Below are positions 43,445 through 52,755 of a stretch of 64,000 nt of DNA, one piece after another. The stretch's first letter is position 1. Each line of letters starts with the position of its first letter. Origin of the DNA: DATARH01 sp963746885. Lineage in GTDB: Bacteria; Pseudomonadota; Alphaproteobacteria; ATCC43930; CGMCC-115725. The stretch covers positions 248,001 through 312,000 of the forward strand of contig CAVVDM010000014.1 of assembly GCA_963746885.1 (NCBI GenBank). Reading direction: 5' to 3'. Made by a program: the position numbers and the translations under genes. Under the pieces are notes generated by a model. The model saw nothing but the letters and a program-made list of their open reading frames with translations. It was not told where the DNA came from and ran no database searches.

Positions 43445-46400
43445 TTACGGATCGGGAAAGGCTGCCTTATACGCCTCGTCGATCCTCGTCATCTGCTCGA
43501 TCGTGAAAGCGAGGCTGTCGGCGACCGCGCCGACATGCTCGATCTCGTCGAGCGACAGAACGCGGCCCTTGCGGGACTTCAGGTATTTGTCGAGCACCTG
43601 ATACCCGCCGATGTGGAAATCCCACACTTCCGGCGGCACCGGCGTGAACGATTGCGTCTTGTTTATCGAAATCGCCTGATCCGTTGGGGCGTAGCGCACC
43701 GCCTCGATAGTGTGATCGCCCCTGCCGTGATAGGCAGCCAGTCCGCGCCGCGGCAGTTCGCGCAGCAGGTGCGCCTGGATGAGCGCCCAGCCAAGGCCCG
43801 ACAATGTCTCGAAATCGTCGGCCGATTCGGGAACGGCACGCGCGGAAAATCTCCGCGCAGGAATTCCGCGTAGCGCGAGCGGTAGGTTGGCGCATGCAGG
43901 ACGGCGTAGATGTAGCCGACGATCTCCTCTGGCGTGTAATGGTGCTCGTAGCGTGAATCGAGATAGGTCCGAAACTCGGAAGAAAAGTTCTCTTGCAATT
44001 CATCACCGTGAAAAGCGCGCGCGGGAAATACATAATTTTGCGACTTCGTGTCACTTGAAACCAGACAGCTTTCGGTCGGCGTGGTGGCTACGAAAGCGTG
44101 CCGCCAAGTGGTAATCCCGATCTGTCGTGGAGCGAGGAGACAAAGATTCTGGTGACCAGCTACGTGGTCCAACAGGTCACGCCTCGGATAATCCATTGTG
44201 ACACTGCTGAACTCGCTCCAGCGGTCGTCGAATGGGCGGTAGGCCACCAGCTGGGGCGGGGTTGCTGCGCCACTACGCGCGGCGGATCGGGCATCGGGAA
44301 AGGACCAGTCGCGGTAGCTCTACAATCCGAAACGTCGCGCCAGATCATCGTCGGAAATTCTTGAATCCGCCAATTCTCGGAGCTTGCGGCTCATCTCGCC
44401 TTCGGTGAACGATACGGCGAACGCATCTCTATGGGTCTGAAACCCGAGTACGCTCATCGAAAATATCTCGGTTAAACGCCATCCCGCCTGAAACTCGTCC
44501 CGCACCGTCGCGTCTTGATGTGCGAAGAGATAGAAGGGACTTGCAGGTGCCGGCGGCTGCCAATCGACGCTGGTCAACGTCGCATCCGCGGCTGCTTTGT
44601 ATTTTTCAAGCCGGCTTCCCCAGAGATCGCCGCGCCATATGCCACGCTCCAAGCCGCTCCGTTTGACAAATAGGCTGATCGCCACGCCTTGCTGGATGTC
44701 GAAAACGTTCTCATCCTTGGAGCCGTCGGGCGCGTGCTCCTTTTTCTTGGCACTGCCGTGCAGATCGAGAACGTAGATCCGCTCGAAGCTGCGCATCAAC
44801 GACTGTCGCATACCCCGAAACGTCGGATTGTCGAGCCACGAGTGATTGGTAATGACGCCGACGACACCTTCTTCGACCGCGTCCATCTTGAGCTGCGCGA
44901 AGCGGATGAACTTGACGTAGTCGTCGTTGAGCCACTTGGGATTGCGTTCACCCAAAGGGGTGCTGACTTGCCGGCCTGCATCATCCGTTTCGAGCGTGAA
45001 CTTGAAACCGTCGATCGTGCCGGTGATCCATGCTCCTTTGTTCTTTGAATGACCCGAGTAGGGCGGATTGCCGACGATCACGAGGATGGCCCGATCTTTG
45101 ACGTCTTGCGCGGCCTTAACCTCGGCGGTGATCGCCGGGAGCAAAAATGTCGCCTGCGGCTCAATTGGCTCCAGCGTGTTGGTCAGGAACACCTGCAACC
45201 GCTCGTCGTCATGAAGCGGGTGCTGCTGGTCGCGGAGATATTGCGAGAGCTTCAGGTGCGCGATTGTGTAGGGCGCGATCAGGTATTCGAAGCCGAACAG
45301 GTTTTTCAATATGTGCTCGCGCACGATCAGATCAGCGCGGCCGGCGTCCGGTCCGCCGATGTTCTCGAAGATGCGCTGACAGACCTCAAGCAGGAACGTG
45401 CCGGTGCCGCAGGCGAAATCGAGCACCGTGACGCGGTTGTGGTCGGCGAGGCCCTCCGCGATCCCGAAATTGTCTTTCAGAATGTCGTCCACCGCGCGGA
45501 CGATGAAATTGACGATCGGCGGCGGCGTGTAATAGACGCCGCGGCCCTTGCGCATCGCCGGGTCGTAGGCCTTCAGGTAGTCCTCATAAAAATAGATGAA
45601 GGGGTCCCGCTCGAACAGGCGGTGCTCTTCCTCGTTCGCCGCCCGCACCTTGCGGCTGATCGCCCGGCGTTGCCGGAACGACAAATCCTCATGGATCGCC
45701 GGCAGGTTCAGCCCGTTGACGATCGACAGCACCTCCTCGACGACCCAGCGAACGTCGCGATATTCGAGCTTTTCAAGCTCCGCCAGGAAGTCGACCAACT
45801 CGCGAATAAGCCGGAACGATCCCGGCACAAATTGGCGAGCATTGTGCAATGTCACCGGCTCGGCGGTGGAATTGAGGCGTGCCAGGAACAGCCCATACGC
45901 GAGCATCTGCGCAAAGGCGTCGGCGAATTCCTTGAGGGTCAGTTCATGGAACACCTGATCGCGAAAGATCTGGAAAAGCCCGAAGAGCCTGCCCTCCTGG
46001 TGTTCTCGTTCCTGGCGCACGAGTTCCTCGCCGAGGTAGTCACGCAGCAGCTTGCTGCGCGCGGCGAGGGCCAGGGCGAGTTGCTGCGCGCGCCCGATCC
46101 CTTCGGGCGCGGTGGAAAAGAAGCCTTGCAGCAGCTTCGAGACGGCGGCGACGCGATCCTCGCGCAGCCGAAACCTGGGCGTTTCGAGGTCGGTTGCGTG
46201 GCACAGCCTCTCGCGCCGGATGCCGTCTTTGTTGATCCAGATGAAGTGCAGGTAATCGGTAACGACGATGTTCTGCGAAAGGCTCTTGTAGCGAACGATC
46301 TGATCAGATTTCAGGACCCGGTCGAGATTCTCGCCGATGGGCTTGTTCTCGACATACCCAAGGATCATCCCCCCTTTGGTGATCTTAAAATCGGGCGCGC

Positions 46401-46575
46401 CCTTGTCCGCCACGCGCTTGGGTTCGTGCTGGACCGCGACCGCGGCCGTGCTCGATTCCGCGACTGCACGCAGGAGCGATTGAAGAGCCGCCCGGTCGGT
46501 GTGCTCTGTCTTCTCCTCGACCGGCGACTCGCGAAGGGCAATCAGATATCGGTCGAAGGCGTTCGCATGTGACAT
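43445..46575 (-). pseudogene. Type ISP/IIG-like restriction-modification protein, amber codon and frameshift
   Basis: The joined protein of about 1040 residues combines nuclease, methyltransferase and specificity parts. A PD-(D/E)xK-like nuclease motif is in GAPDFKI ... LGYVENKPIG at about residues 65-85. The methyltransferase has motif I (VTVLDFACGTGTFLLEVCQ) and motif IV (NPPYSGHSK). The C-terminal specificity-type region has QNYVFPARAFHGDEL. TAG at 44320-44322 interrupts RRFGL*SYRDW with coding sequence intact in the same frame on both sides, and a one-base shift near 43835 breaks VPFP from ESADDFETLSGLGWAL. The frame that is open upstream is unrelated; ATG 46575 follows GGGGAAACA. No helicase domain is present. 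Confidence 0.8.
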
Positions 46576-46764
46576 TGTTTCCCCGCTCGGCGCGCGCTGG
46601 TTGACAGGTTGTACCAGCCGCCGGACTGCCGCAGAAGCGGGAGACGCCGGGTCGCGGGATCGCGCGCCGCTTGGCGGTCGGGGGTCGCGGTTTGCAGCTA
46701 GGCGTGGCATCAGCCCGGCTGGGCGGTATGATAGCTTGGCGAATGGGCTTTCGGGAGAGGGGCG

Positions 46765-48120
46765 ATGCAGGCGACACCCGCAGTCACCGGCCGGCTGGCG
46801 GAATTTGTCGCCGGGTCGCGCTGGGAGGATATTCCCGGGCCGGTGCGGCGGGAGGGGGTGCGCTCGCTGGTGAATTTCGTCGGCGGCGCGCTCGGCGGGT
46901 CGCAGGACGAGGCGATCGGGCTCGCGGTTGCGGTGCTGGCGCCCCATTTCGGCCCGGCGCGGGCCGGCGTCATCGGCCGGCGCGAACGGGCGGACGTGCT
47001 CAACGCCACGTTTCTGAATGCGGCCAGCGCCAATGTTCTCGAATACGACGATACCCACCTGCCGACCGTGATCCATCCGGGTGCGCCGGTCGCGCCGGGC
47101 CTCGTCGCGCTCGCCGAGGGGCGCCGCGTCTCCGGTGCGGCGCTGTTGCATGCGCTTGTGCTCGGCATCGAAATCGAGTGCCGCATCGGGATGGGCCTGA
47201 TGCCGACGCATTACCGGCGCGGCTGGCACATCACCGCGACCTGCGGGATCTTCGGAGCGGCCGCCGCCGCCGGCAAACTGCTCGGGCTCGACGCGCAGCA
47301 CATGGCCTGGGCCTTGGGCCACGCCGCGACGCAATCGGCTGGCCTCATCGAGAGCCTCGGCAGCATGTCGAAGAGCCTCGGGGTCGGCAACGCGGCGAAG
47401 AACGGGCTTGCCGGGGCATTGTTTGCCGAGGCCGGGTTCACCGCCGCCGAGCAGGCGATCGAGGGGCGCTACGGGTTTGCCGCGGTGACCAGCGACTCGG
47501 TCGATCTCGGCACGATGGTCGAGGGGCTCGGCGAGCGCTGGGAGGTGCTCGGCAATTGCTACAAGCCGTACCCGTGCGGCGTCGTGCTGTTCCCGGTCAT
47601 CGACGCCTGCCTCGAATTGCACGCGCGGCATCGCCCGGCATCGCAGCGCATCGCCGAAATCGTCGTGCGCGGCCACCCGCTGATGCGCGAGCGCACCGAT
47701 CGGCCGGTGGTCGAGACCGGCCGCGAGGCCAAGGTCAGCCTGCAGCACAGCGTCGCCGTCGCGTTCCTGTTCGGCGCCGCGGGCCTCGCGCAATACGCGG
47801 ATGACTGCGTCGCCGATCCGGCGGTGCGGGCGTTGCGCGCCAAGGTGGGCTTCGAGGAGGACGCCAGCGTGCCGGTCGAGGCGGCGATCGTCACCGTGCG
47901 GCTCGATGACGGCACCCGCGTCGAGGAGCATGTGCGCCACGGGCGCGGCACGCCGGGGCGGCCGATGAGCGACGCCGAGCTCGACGCCAAAATCCGCGAG
48001 CTGGTCGCGTTCGGGGCGCCCTTCGTCGACGCGCCCGGGCTGATCGCGGCGCTGCGCAACATCGAGGGCGAGGCCGATGTTGCGCGCGTATTGCGGCTGA
48101 CCGTGCCGCCGCCGGGCTGA
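46765..48120 (+). CDS. MmgE/PrpD family protein
   Basis: A 451-residue protein of the MmgE/PrpD family, which includes 2-methylcitrate dehydratase and cis-aconitate decarboxylase. Family segments are present: NATFLNAASANVLEYDDTHL, AALLHALVLGIEIECRIGMG, HITATCGIFGAAAAAGKLLG, SLGSMSKSLGVGNAAKNGLA and YPCGVVLFPVIDACLELHAR. prpB and prpC are absent nearby, so the substrate is open. The start is ATG 46765 after GGGGCG. The gene lies next to the tonB-exbD-exbB set but on the other strand. Confidence 0.87.
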   Translation: MQATPAVTGRLAEFVAGSRWEDIPGPVRREGVRSLVNFVGGALGGSQDEAIGLAVAVLAPHFGPARAGVIGRRERADVLNATFLNAASANVLEYDDTHLPTVIHPGAPVAPGLVALAEGRRVSGAALLHALVLGIEIECRIGMGLMPTHYRRGWHITATCGIFGAAAAAGKLLGLDAQHMAWALGHAATQSAGLIESLGSMSKSLGVGNAAKNGLAGALFAEAGFTAAEQAIEGRYGFAAVTSDSVDLGTMVEGLGERWEVLGNCYKPYPCGVVLFPVIDACLELHARHRPASQRIAEIVVRGHPLMRERTDRPVVETGREAKVSLQHSVAVAFLFGAAGLAQYADDCVADPAVRALRAKVGFEEDASVPVEAAIVTVRLDDGTRVEEHVRHGRGTPGRPMSDAELDAKIRELVAFGAPFVDAPGLIAALRNIEGEADVARVLRLTVPPPG

Positions 48121-48130
48121 GCCGGCGGGG

Positions 48131-48829
48131 TCAGCGGGCCAGCGCGAAGCGGATCGGCACCGAGACCTCGATCGTGGCGGTGGTCATGTTGGCCGGAAAC
48201 GGCGGCAGGCTGGCGCCGCGCATCATCCGCTCGACCGCCGCGTCGAGATCGGGATGGCCGGTGCTGCGCACCAGCGTGTAGTCGAGCACCCGGCCCGACC
48301 GGTCGACGCGGAAGCGCAACACGGCTTGGCCCTGCTCGCCGCGGGCCCGCGCGCCGGCCGGGTAATGTTGATGGCGTTCGAGCCAGCCGCTCAGTGCGAC
48401 TCGGTAGCCGGGGCTGATAAACGGCACGGCCGGCCGCGGCGGGGGCGGCGGCGTCGCGGCAATCTGCGGTGGCGGAGGAGGGGGCTGATACACCGGCGGC
48501 GGCCGCATGACCACCGCCCGATGGCGCGGCTCGGGTGGCGGCAGGGCCCTGACGACCGGCGGCGGCGGTTTGGGCGGCGGCGGTTTGGGGATCGGCGGTG
48601 GCGGCGGCTCGGGCGGCGGCGGCTGCGGCTCGGGCGGTGGGGTGGCCTTGACGACCGGCGGCGGCGGTTCGGGCGGCGGTGGTGGCGGCAGCAGGATCTC
48701 GATCGCGTGCTTGGGCGGGACCGGCGGCGGCGCCGGCGCCATATGTCCGACGAACAGCGCCAGCAGCACCAGCGCCGCGCCGTGCCCGGCGATCGAGGCG
48801 GCCAGCGGCAGGCTGAACCGGAGCCTCAC
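48131..48829 (-). CDS. tonB: TonB-type energy transducer
   Basis: The 232-residue protein has an N-terminal membrane helix (LAASIAGHGAALVLLALFVG), a very long Pro-rich periplasmic span (about 30-150, rich in PPPP and PEP), and a C-terminal TonB domain (YRVALSGWLERHQHYPAGAR, GQAVLRFRVDRSGRVLDYTL, HPDLDAAVERMMRGA). TonB passes energy from ExbBD to outer-membrane transporters. The start is GTG 48829, overlapping the exbD stop (GTGA). No TonB-dependent receptor is in the window. Confidence 0.9.
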   Translation of the reverse strand: MRLRFSLPLAASIAGHGAALVLLALFVGHMAPAPPPVPPKHAIEILLPPPPPPEPPPPVVKATPPPEPQPPPPEPPPPPIPKPPPPKPPPPVVRALPPPEPRHRAVVMRPPPVYQPPPPPPQIAATPPPPPRPAVPFISPGYRVALSGWLERHQHYPAGARARGEQGQAVLRFRVDRSGRVLDYTLVRSTGHPDLDAAVERMMRGASLPPFPANMTTATIEVSVPIRFALAR

Positions 48830-49260
48830 CGCGGTTTGGCCCCCTCCGCGAGCAGCGACACCTTGGTGAACCCGGCGGTGTTGACCAGTCCCAGCATATC
48901 CATCAGCCGCGCATAGCTGATCGTGCGGTCGCCGCGGACATAGACCAGGCGATCGGGGTCTTCGGCCGCGAGCTGCGCCAGCCGCGTCTTGAGGTCGCCC
49001 TCGTCGATCCGCTGCTCGCCGATAAAGGTGGCGCCGGCGCGATCGAGGCTCAGCACGATCGGCTTTTTCGGCTGGAGCGGCTCGGCCGCGCTGGTCTTCG
49101 GCAGATCGAGCGGCACGCCGACCGTCAGCAGCGGCGCGGTGATCATGAAGATGACGAGCAACACCAGCATGACGTCGACCATCGGCGTCACGTTGATTTC
49201 GGCGAGCGGCCGGTAGCGGTCCTCGCCCGGCTCGCCCGACGGGGGCAACGACAGGGCCAT
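48826..49260 (-). CDS. exbD: ExbD
   Basis: Inner-membrane proton-channel subunit of the TonB system, 144 residues. It has the N-terminal membrane segment EINVTPMVDVMLVLLVIFMI with the essential Asp, and a periplasmic domain (IVLSLDRAGATFIGEQRIDE, LAAEDPDRLVYVRGDRTISY). It lies between exbB (3 bases away) and tonB, with which it overlaps, so the three are one transcript. Confidence 0.92.
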   Translation of the reverse strand: MALSLPPSGEPGEDRYRPLAEINVTPMVDVMLVLLVIFMITAPLLTVGVPLDLPKTSAAEPLQPKKPIVLSLDRAGATFIGEQRIDEGDLKTRLAQLAAEDPDRLVYVRGDRTISYARLMDMLGLVNTAGFTKVSLLAEGAKPR

Positions 49261-49263
49261 CGC

Positions 49264-49938
49264 CTAGGCTCCGGCGGCGCGCGACAGCAGGCTGGCGGAG
49301 CGGCCGATCATCACCTGCACCCGCCCGGCCAGCCGCCCCAACTCGACCGTGAACTTGTTGTAGAAGACGACCGCCGGGATCGCCGCGGCCAGACCCATCG
49401 CCGTCGCGAACAGCGCCTCGGCGATGCCCGGCGCGACGACCGCGAGGCTGGTGTTGTGGGCCGCGGCGATCCCCGCGAACGAGCGCATGATGCCCCACAC
49501 GGTGCCGAACAGCCCGATAAACGGCGCCGCCGAGCCGAGCGTCGCGAGAAACGGCAGGTGGTGCTCCAGCCGCCGCATCTCGGTGGTGAGGGCGAGCCGC
49601 ATCGCCCGCTCGACACGCTCGCGCCGCTCGCTGACGCTCTCGAAATTGGCCGACAATTCGACCGCGTTTTCCTGCAGCCCGGCGACCAGCACGTGTCCGG
49701 CCGGGTCGTTTGCCTCGGCCGGCGTGGTCCACAACTCCTTGGCCGAGCGCGCCGCCGCGGTGCGCTCCTCATGCGCCCGCAACGAGCGGCGCACCGCTCG
49801 CAGCCGCCAGAATTTGTCGACGATCACCGCCCAGCTCCACACCGACGAGCCGAGCAGCAGCAGCAAATCTGCCTTGACGACAATGTCGGCATGGAGGAAC
49901 AGCGTCACGATCGAAATGGTTGCTGTTGCCGGCTGCAT
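49264..49938 (-). CDS. exbB: ExbB/TolQ-family proton channel
   Basis: The 224-residue protein has three membrane helices; the family core GSAAPFIGLFGTVWGIMRSF and AEALFATAMGLAAAIPAVVF are intact. It works with ExbD in the inner membrane. The start 49938 (MQPATATISIVTLFLHADIV) is preferred over the longer frame to 50079, which adds unrelated residues. TolQ is the alternative, but a following ExbD and TonB, rather than TolA and TolB, point to ExbB. Confidence 0.88.
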   Translation of the reverse strand: MQPATATISIVTLFLHADIVVKADLLLLLGSSVWSWAVIVDKFWRLRAVRRSLRAHEERTAAARSAKELWTTPAEANDPAGHVLVAGLQENAVELSANFESVSERRERVERAMRLALTTEMRRLEHHLPFLATLGSAAPFIGLFGTVWGIMRSFAGIAAAHNTSLAVVAPGIAEALFATAMGLAAAIPAVVFYNKFTVELGRLAGRVQVMIGRSASLLSRAAGA

Positions 49939-50201
49939 TTCCTCGCCCCTAGCGGAAGTCTCGACGAAACCTGTTCGCCATTTTCTCGTCATCGTCTCGG
50001 GCCTGGCCCGACCATCCTCGAGCGTGCCGGCCCGTCCCGCGACTGACGCCGGTATGGGCTTGATCAAAATAACGCACAAGGCCCCATTCCGTCGCGCACC
50101 GATGGTCCTTGCGACCCTGCGACCGGGTCACGTTTCCCAATGCCGAACCTGTCAAAGACCGCTAGAACGGGCCGCTAGCGACATCAGCGAGGGCAGGCGA
50201 C

Positions 50202-51068
50202 ATGGCAAACGCGTTGCGGGACAAGATTGCGGGCGGCGCGCTCGCGACCGTGATGTCGGCGCACAACCCGCTCTCGGCGCGGCTCGCCGAGGAGGCCGGG
50301 TTCGACGGCATCTGGGCCAGCGGCTTCGAGTTGTCCGCCGCCTATGGCCTGCCCGATGCGAGCCTGTTGTCCTTGACGCAGCATCTCGACATGACGCGGG
50401 CGATGATCGAGCAGATCGGCATCCCGCTGATCGCCGACATCGATACCGGCTATGGCAATGCGATCAATGTCGGGCATGTCGTCGGCGCCTATGCGCGCGC
50501 CGGCTCGGCGGCCGTCGTGATCGAGGACAAGACCTTTCCGAAGGACACCAGCCTGCTCGCCGGCGGCCGGCAGGAGCTGGTGCGGGTCGCCGAGTTCCAG
50601 GGCAAGATCGCGGCGGCGCAGGCGGCCAAAGCCGGCCACGACCTCCTCGTCATCGCCCGCACCGAGGCGCTGATCGCCGATCTCGGCATGGACGAGGCGC
50701 TGATGCGCGGCGCGGCCTATGCCGAAGCCGGCGCCGACCTGCTGCTGATCCACTCGAAGCGCAAGACGCCGGACGAGATCGTCGCCTTCACCGAACGCTG
50801 GCCGGGCACGATCCCGCTCGTCATCGTGCCGACCGCCTATCCCGACCTGACCGAAGCAAAGGCGCGCGCGCTCGGCAAGATCGCCGTTATGATCTATGCC
50901 AACCACGCGGTGCGCGCCGCGGTCGGCGCGATGCGCGAGGTGTTCGCCGCGATCCGCCAGGACGGCGGCATCCACCGGGTCGACAAGCGCATCGCCTCGG
51001 TCGAGGATATTTTTGAGTTGCAGCGCGTCCCGGCCATGAAGGCGGCCGAGAAGCGATATCTGCGATAG
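50202..51068 (+). CDS. PEP mutase/isocitrate lyase superfamily enzyme (phosphonopyruvate hydrolase-like)
   Basis: The 288-residue protein has the barrel of this superfamily: VMSAHNPLSARLAEEAGFDG, GIPLIADIDTGYGNAINVGH with metal-site residues, then VIEDKTFPKDTSLLAGGRQE, and LLVIARTEALIADLGMDEAL. The loop EDKTFPKDTS is close to the EDKxFPKxNS signature of PEP mutase and phosphonopyruvate hydrolase, with Thr-Ser in place of Asn-Ser. Those enzymes make or break a carbon-phosphorus bond. No other phosphonate gene is nearby, so the substrate is uncertain. The PPOX-fold gene follows after 15 bases. Confidence 0.8.
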   Translation: MANALRDKIAGGALATVMSAHNPLSARLAEEAGFDGIWASGFELSAAYGLPDASLLSLTQHLDMTRAMIEQIGIPLIADIDTGYGNAINVGHVVGAYARAGSAAVVIEDKTFPKDTSLLAGGRQELVRVAEFQGKIAAAQAAKAGHDLLVIARTEALIADLGMDEALMRGAAYAEAGADLLLIHSKRKTPDEIVAFTERWPGTIPLVIVPTAYPDLTEAKARALGKIAVMIYANHAVRAAVGAMREVFAAIRQDGGIHRVDKRIASVEDIFELQRVPAMKAAEKRYLR

Positions 51069-51083
51069 AGAGAGGAGGCGCCG

Positions 51084-51608
51084 ATGCCCGACGGTTTCGT
51101 CATCGCCAATTTCCGTCACGTCGCCGACGGCTTGCAGGAGGGCCAGTTCGCGGTCGGCGAGCGTAAGCGGGCGGGCGGGCTTGCCGACCTCGCCCCGATC
51201 TACCGCCAGCTGCTCGACCGGCCGATCACCCAGACGCTCGGCATCATCGGCCCGGACGGGCGGGTGAGCCTGACGCCGATGTGGTTCGACTACGAGGGCG
51301 ACAAGATCCTCGTCAACACCGCCTCGCACCGCTCGAAATGTGCGTGGATCCGCAAAGAGCCGCGGCTGACCAGCCTCCTCGTCAACCCCGACAACCCCTA
51401 TCACTGGATGCAGATCAAGCACACGGTGGAAAAGGAGTTGCGCGAGTGGGAGCCGGGCGGCGAGTACGTCACCAAGCAACTCGACCGGATCTGGACCAAA
51501 TACACCGGCAACCCCGGGCCCTATGCATTGCGCGATCCGAAGATCGACGAAAAGCGGGTGCTGTTCGTCTGCCGTATCGACCGCATCGCGACATTCGGCC
51601 AGCCGTAG
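51084..51608 (+). CDS. PPOX-class (pyridoxamine oxidase-fold) protein, possibly F420-dependent
   Basis: A 174-residue protein with the split-barrel fold that binds flavin or F420: LLDRPITQTLGIIGPDGRVS, LTPMWFDYEGDKILVNTASH and RSKCAWIRKEPRLTSLLVNP. This matches PPOX-class proteins annotated as F420-dependent or general oxidoreductases. The start ATG 51084 follows GAGAGAGGAGGCGCC. Being 15 bases after the PEP-mutase-family gene, it may be its partner. Function unknown. Confidence 0.8.
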   Translation: MPDGFVIANFRHVADGLQEGQFAVGERKRAGGLADLAPIYRQLLDRPITQTLGIIGPDGRVSLTPMWFDYEGDKILVNTASHRSKCAWIRKEPRLTSLLVNPDNPYHWMQIKHTVEKELREWEPGGEYVTKQLDRIWTKYTGNPGPYALRDPKIDEKRVLFVCRIDRIATFGQP

Positions 51609-51664
51609 GGCCGCCGCCCGGGATTGCGCCGGCCTGCGTTGTCGGCTGCGGCAAAAGCGCGGCC

Positions 51665-51844
51665 CTAAAGGTAGCCGGCCGCAGTATTGAACACGCCGCT
51701 GAGATTTGTTCCGACCACCTGCCAAGCGGCCACCGCAACCACCGCAATCAACGCCGCGATCAGGCCGTACTCGATTGCGGTCGCACCTGACCAGTCGCGG
51801 GCCAATACCGCGGCTTTTTCTCGAAGTTTCTCCAATATCCGCAT
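51665..51844 (-). CDS. Flp/Fap-type pilin
   Basis: A 59-residue pilin of the Flp family. The prepilin signature GATAIEYGLIAALIAVVAVA has the cleavage Gly, Glu5 and the long hydrophobic helix needed for assembly. The N-terminal leader of about 18 residues is basic (MRILEKLREKAAVLARDW). The start 51844 follows TTTTAGGAGCAATCC. No tad/cpa assembly genes or prepilin peptidase are in the window. Confidence 0.85.
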   Translation of the reverse strand: MRILEKLREKAAVLARDWSGATAIEYGLIAALIAVVAVAAWQVVGTNLSGVFNTAAGYL

Positions 51845-52184
51845 CGGATTGCTCCTAAAACCCGCGCCCGAAGCCACTCGCCGCGAAACTACGCCTATCG
51901 TAGCGCTCCGGCTACCACATTGGGTCATGCCATCCCTTCAAAAATAATTAACGGCCACGGTTGCCACGCGCGGCAAGCTGCCGAACGACAGATGCGACGG
52001 CGCCCGCCGCCCTGATTCCCCTGTTATCCGCAGGGAATCTGCAGCCGCTCTTGCGCCGCGCGCCCTGTCGTCGCCGAGCCAAGCCCCACCATGCCACGCG
52101 ATTGCGGCGCATTTATCCTCGTTACGGGGTATCGGCCGAGAGCGGCGTACCCGCGAAAGTGGGCAGATCGAAGCGCAATCACCC
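51845..52184. other. Gene-free stretch between pilin and REP/RAYT region
   Basis: No supportable gene. A minus-strand frame near 51938-52222 owes its length to the REP-like sequence and shows no family. Confidence 0.4.
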
Positions 52185-52216
52185 GTAGGATGGGTTGAGC
52201 GCAGCGAAACCCATCG
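52185..52216 (+). repeat. GTAG-type REP upstream of the RAYT gene
   Basis: GTAGGATGGGTTGAGCGCAG and the bases after it form a short palindrome (GATGGGTT ... AACCCATC) preceded by GTAG. This is the tetranucleotide-plus-hairpin form of REP elements that RAYT proteins act on. It ends six bases before the RAYT start. Confidence 0.8.
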
Positions 52217-52221
52217 AGCCA

Positions 52222-52755
52222 ATGCCGACCTATCGCCGCAATCTCATTACGGGCGGCTGCTATTTCTTCACGGTGAACCTGGCCGACCGCCACTCGCGGC
52301 TTCTCGTCGAGAACGTCGATTTCCTGCGCGCCGCGTTCCGCTCCGTGCGGCAACGCCACCCGTTCAACATTGATGCCATCGTCGTCCTGCCCGATCATCT
52401 CCACGCCGTTTGGACCTTGCCGGCCGGCGACGCCGATTTCGCGACCCGCTGGCGGCTCATCAAGGCCACCTTCTCGCGTCGATTGCCCCAGGGAGAGCGA
52501 ATTTCGCCCAGTCGATTGCGGAGGCGCGAACGCGGCATCTGGCAACGCCGCTATTGGGAGCACACGATTCGCAACGACGACGATTTTGCCCGCCACGTCG
52601 ATTACATCCATTTCAACCCGGTTAAACACGGGCACGTGGACCACGTGGCGGCCTGGCCATATTCGTCGTTTCATCGGATGGTTCGGGTGGGCCTTTATCC
52701 GGCAAGCTGGGCCGGCGGCGCCGACAGTCCGGAAAGCGGGTATGGCGAACGATGA
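52222..52755 (+). CDS. REP-associated tyrosine transposase (RAYT)
   Basis: A single-strand nuclease/transposase of the Y1 HUH superfamily. The HUH site is in VLPDHLHAVWTLP and the catalytic Tyr is in RHVDYIHFNPVKHG; other family segments are YFFTVNLADRHSRLL and RRERGIWQRRYWEHTIRND. RAYTs bind REP hairpins and are thought to spread them. The gene is flanked by GTAG-type REP copies on both sides. ATG 52222 begins MPTYRRNLITGG, the family start; ATG 52195 in the same frame lies inside the REP. The 3' end is copied in the downstream duplication. Confidence 0.9.
   Translation: MPTYRRNLITGGCYFFTVNLADRHSRLLVENVDFLRAAFRSVRQRHPFNIDAIVVLPDHLHAVWTLPAGDADFATRWRLIKATFSRRLPQGERISPSRLRRRERGIWQRRYWEHTIRNDDDFARHVDYIHFNPVKHGHVDHVAAWPYSSFHRMVRVGLYPASWAGGADSPESGYGER

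Noticed and set aside
46710..47940. Very long minus-strand open frame opposite the PrpD-family gene, continuous with the restriction-modification gene
   Set aside because: It is the antisense of a real gene in G+C-rich DNA; its sequence has no family features before MSHANAF at 46575.
48470..48760. Proline-coding repeat in tonB as a separate repeat element
   Set aside because: It encodes the periplasmic span of TonB and needs no other explanation.
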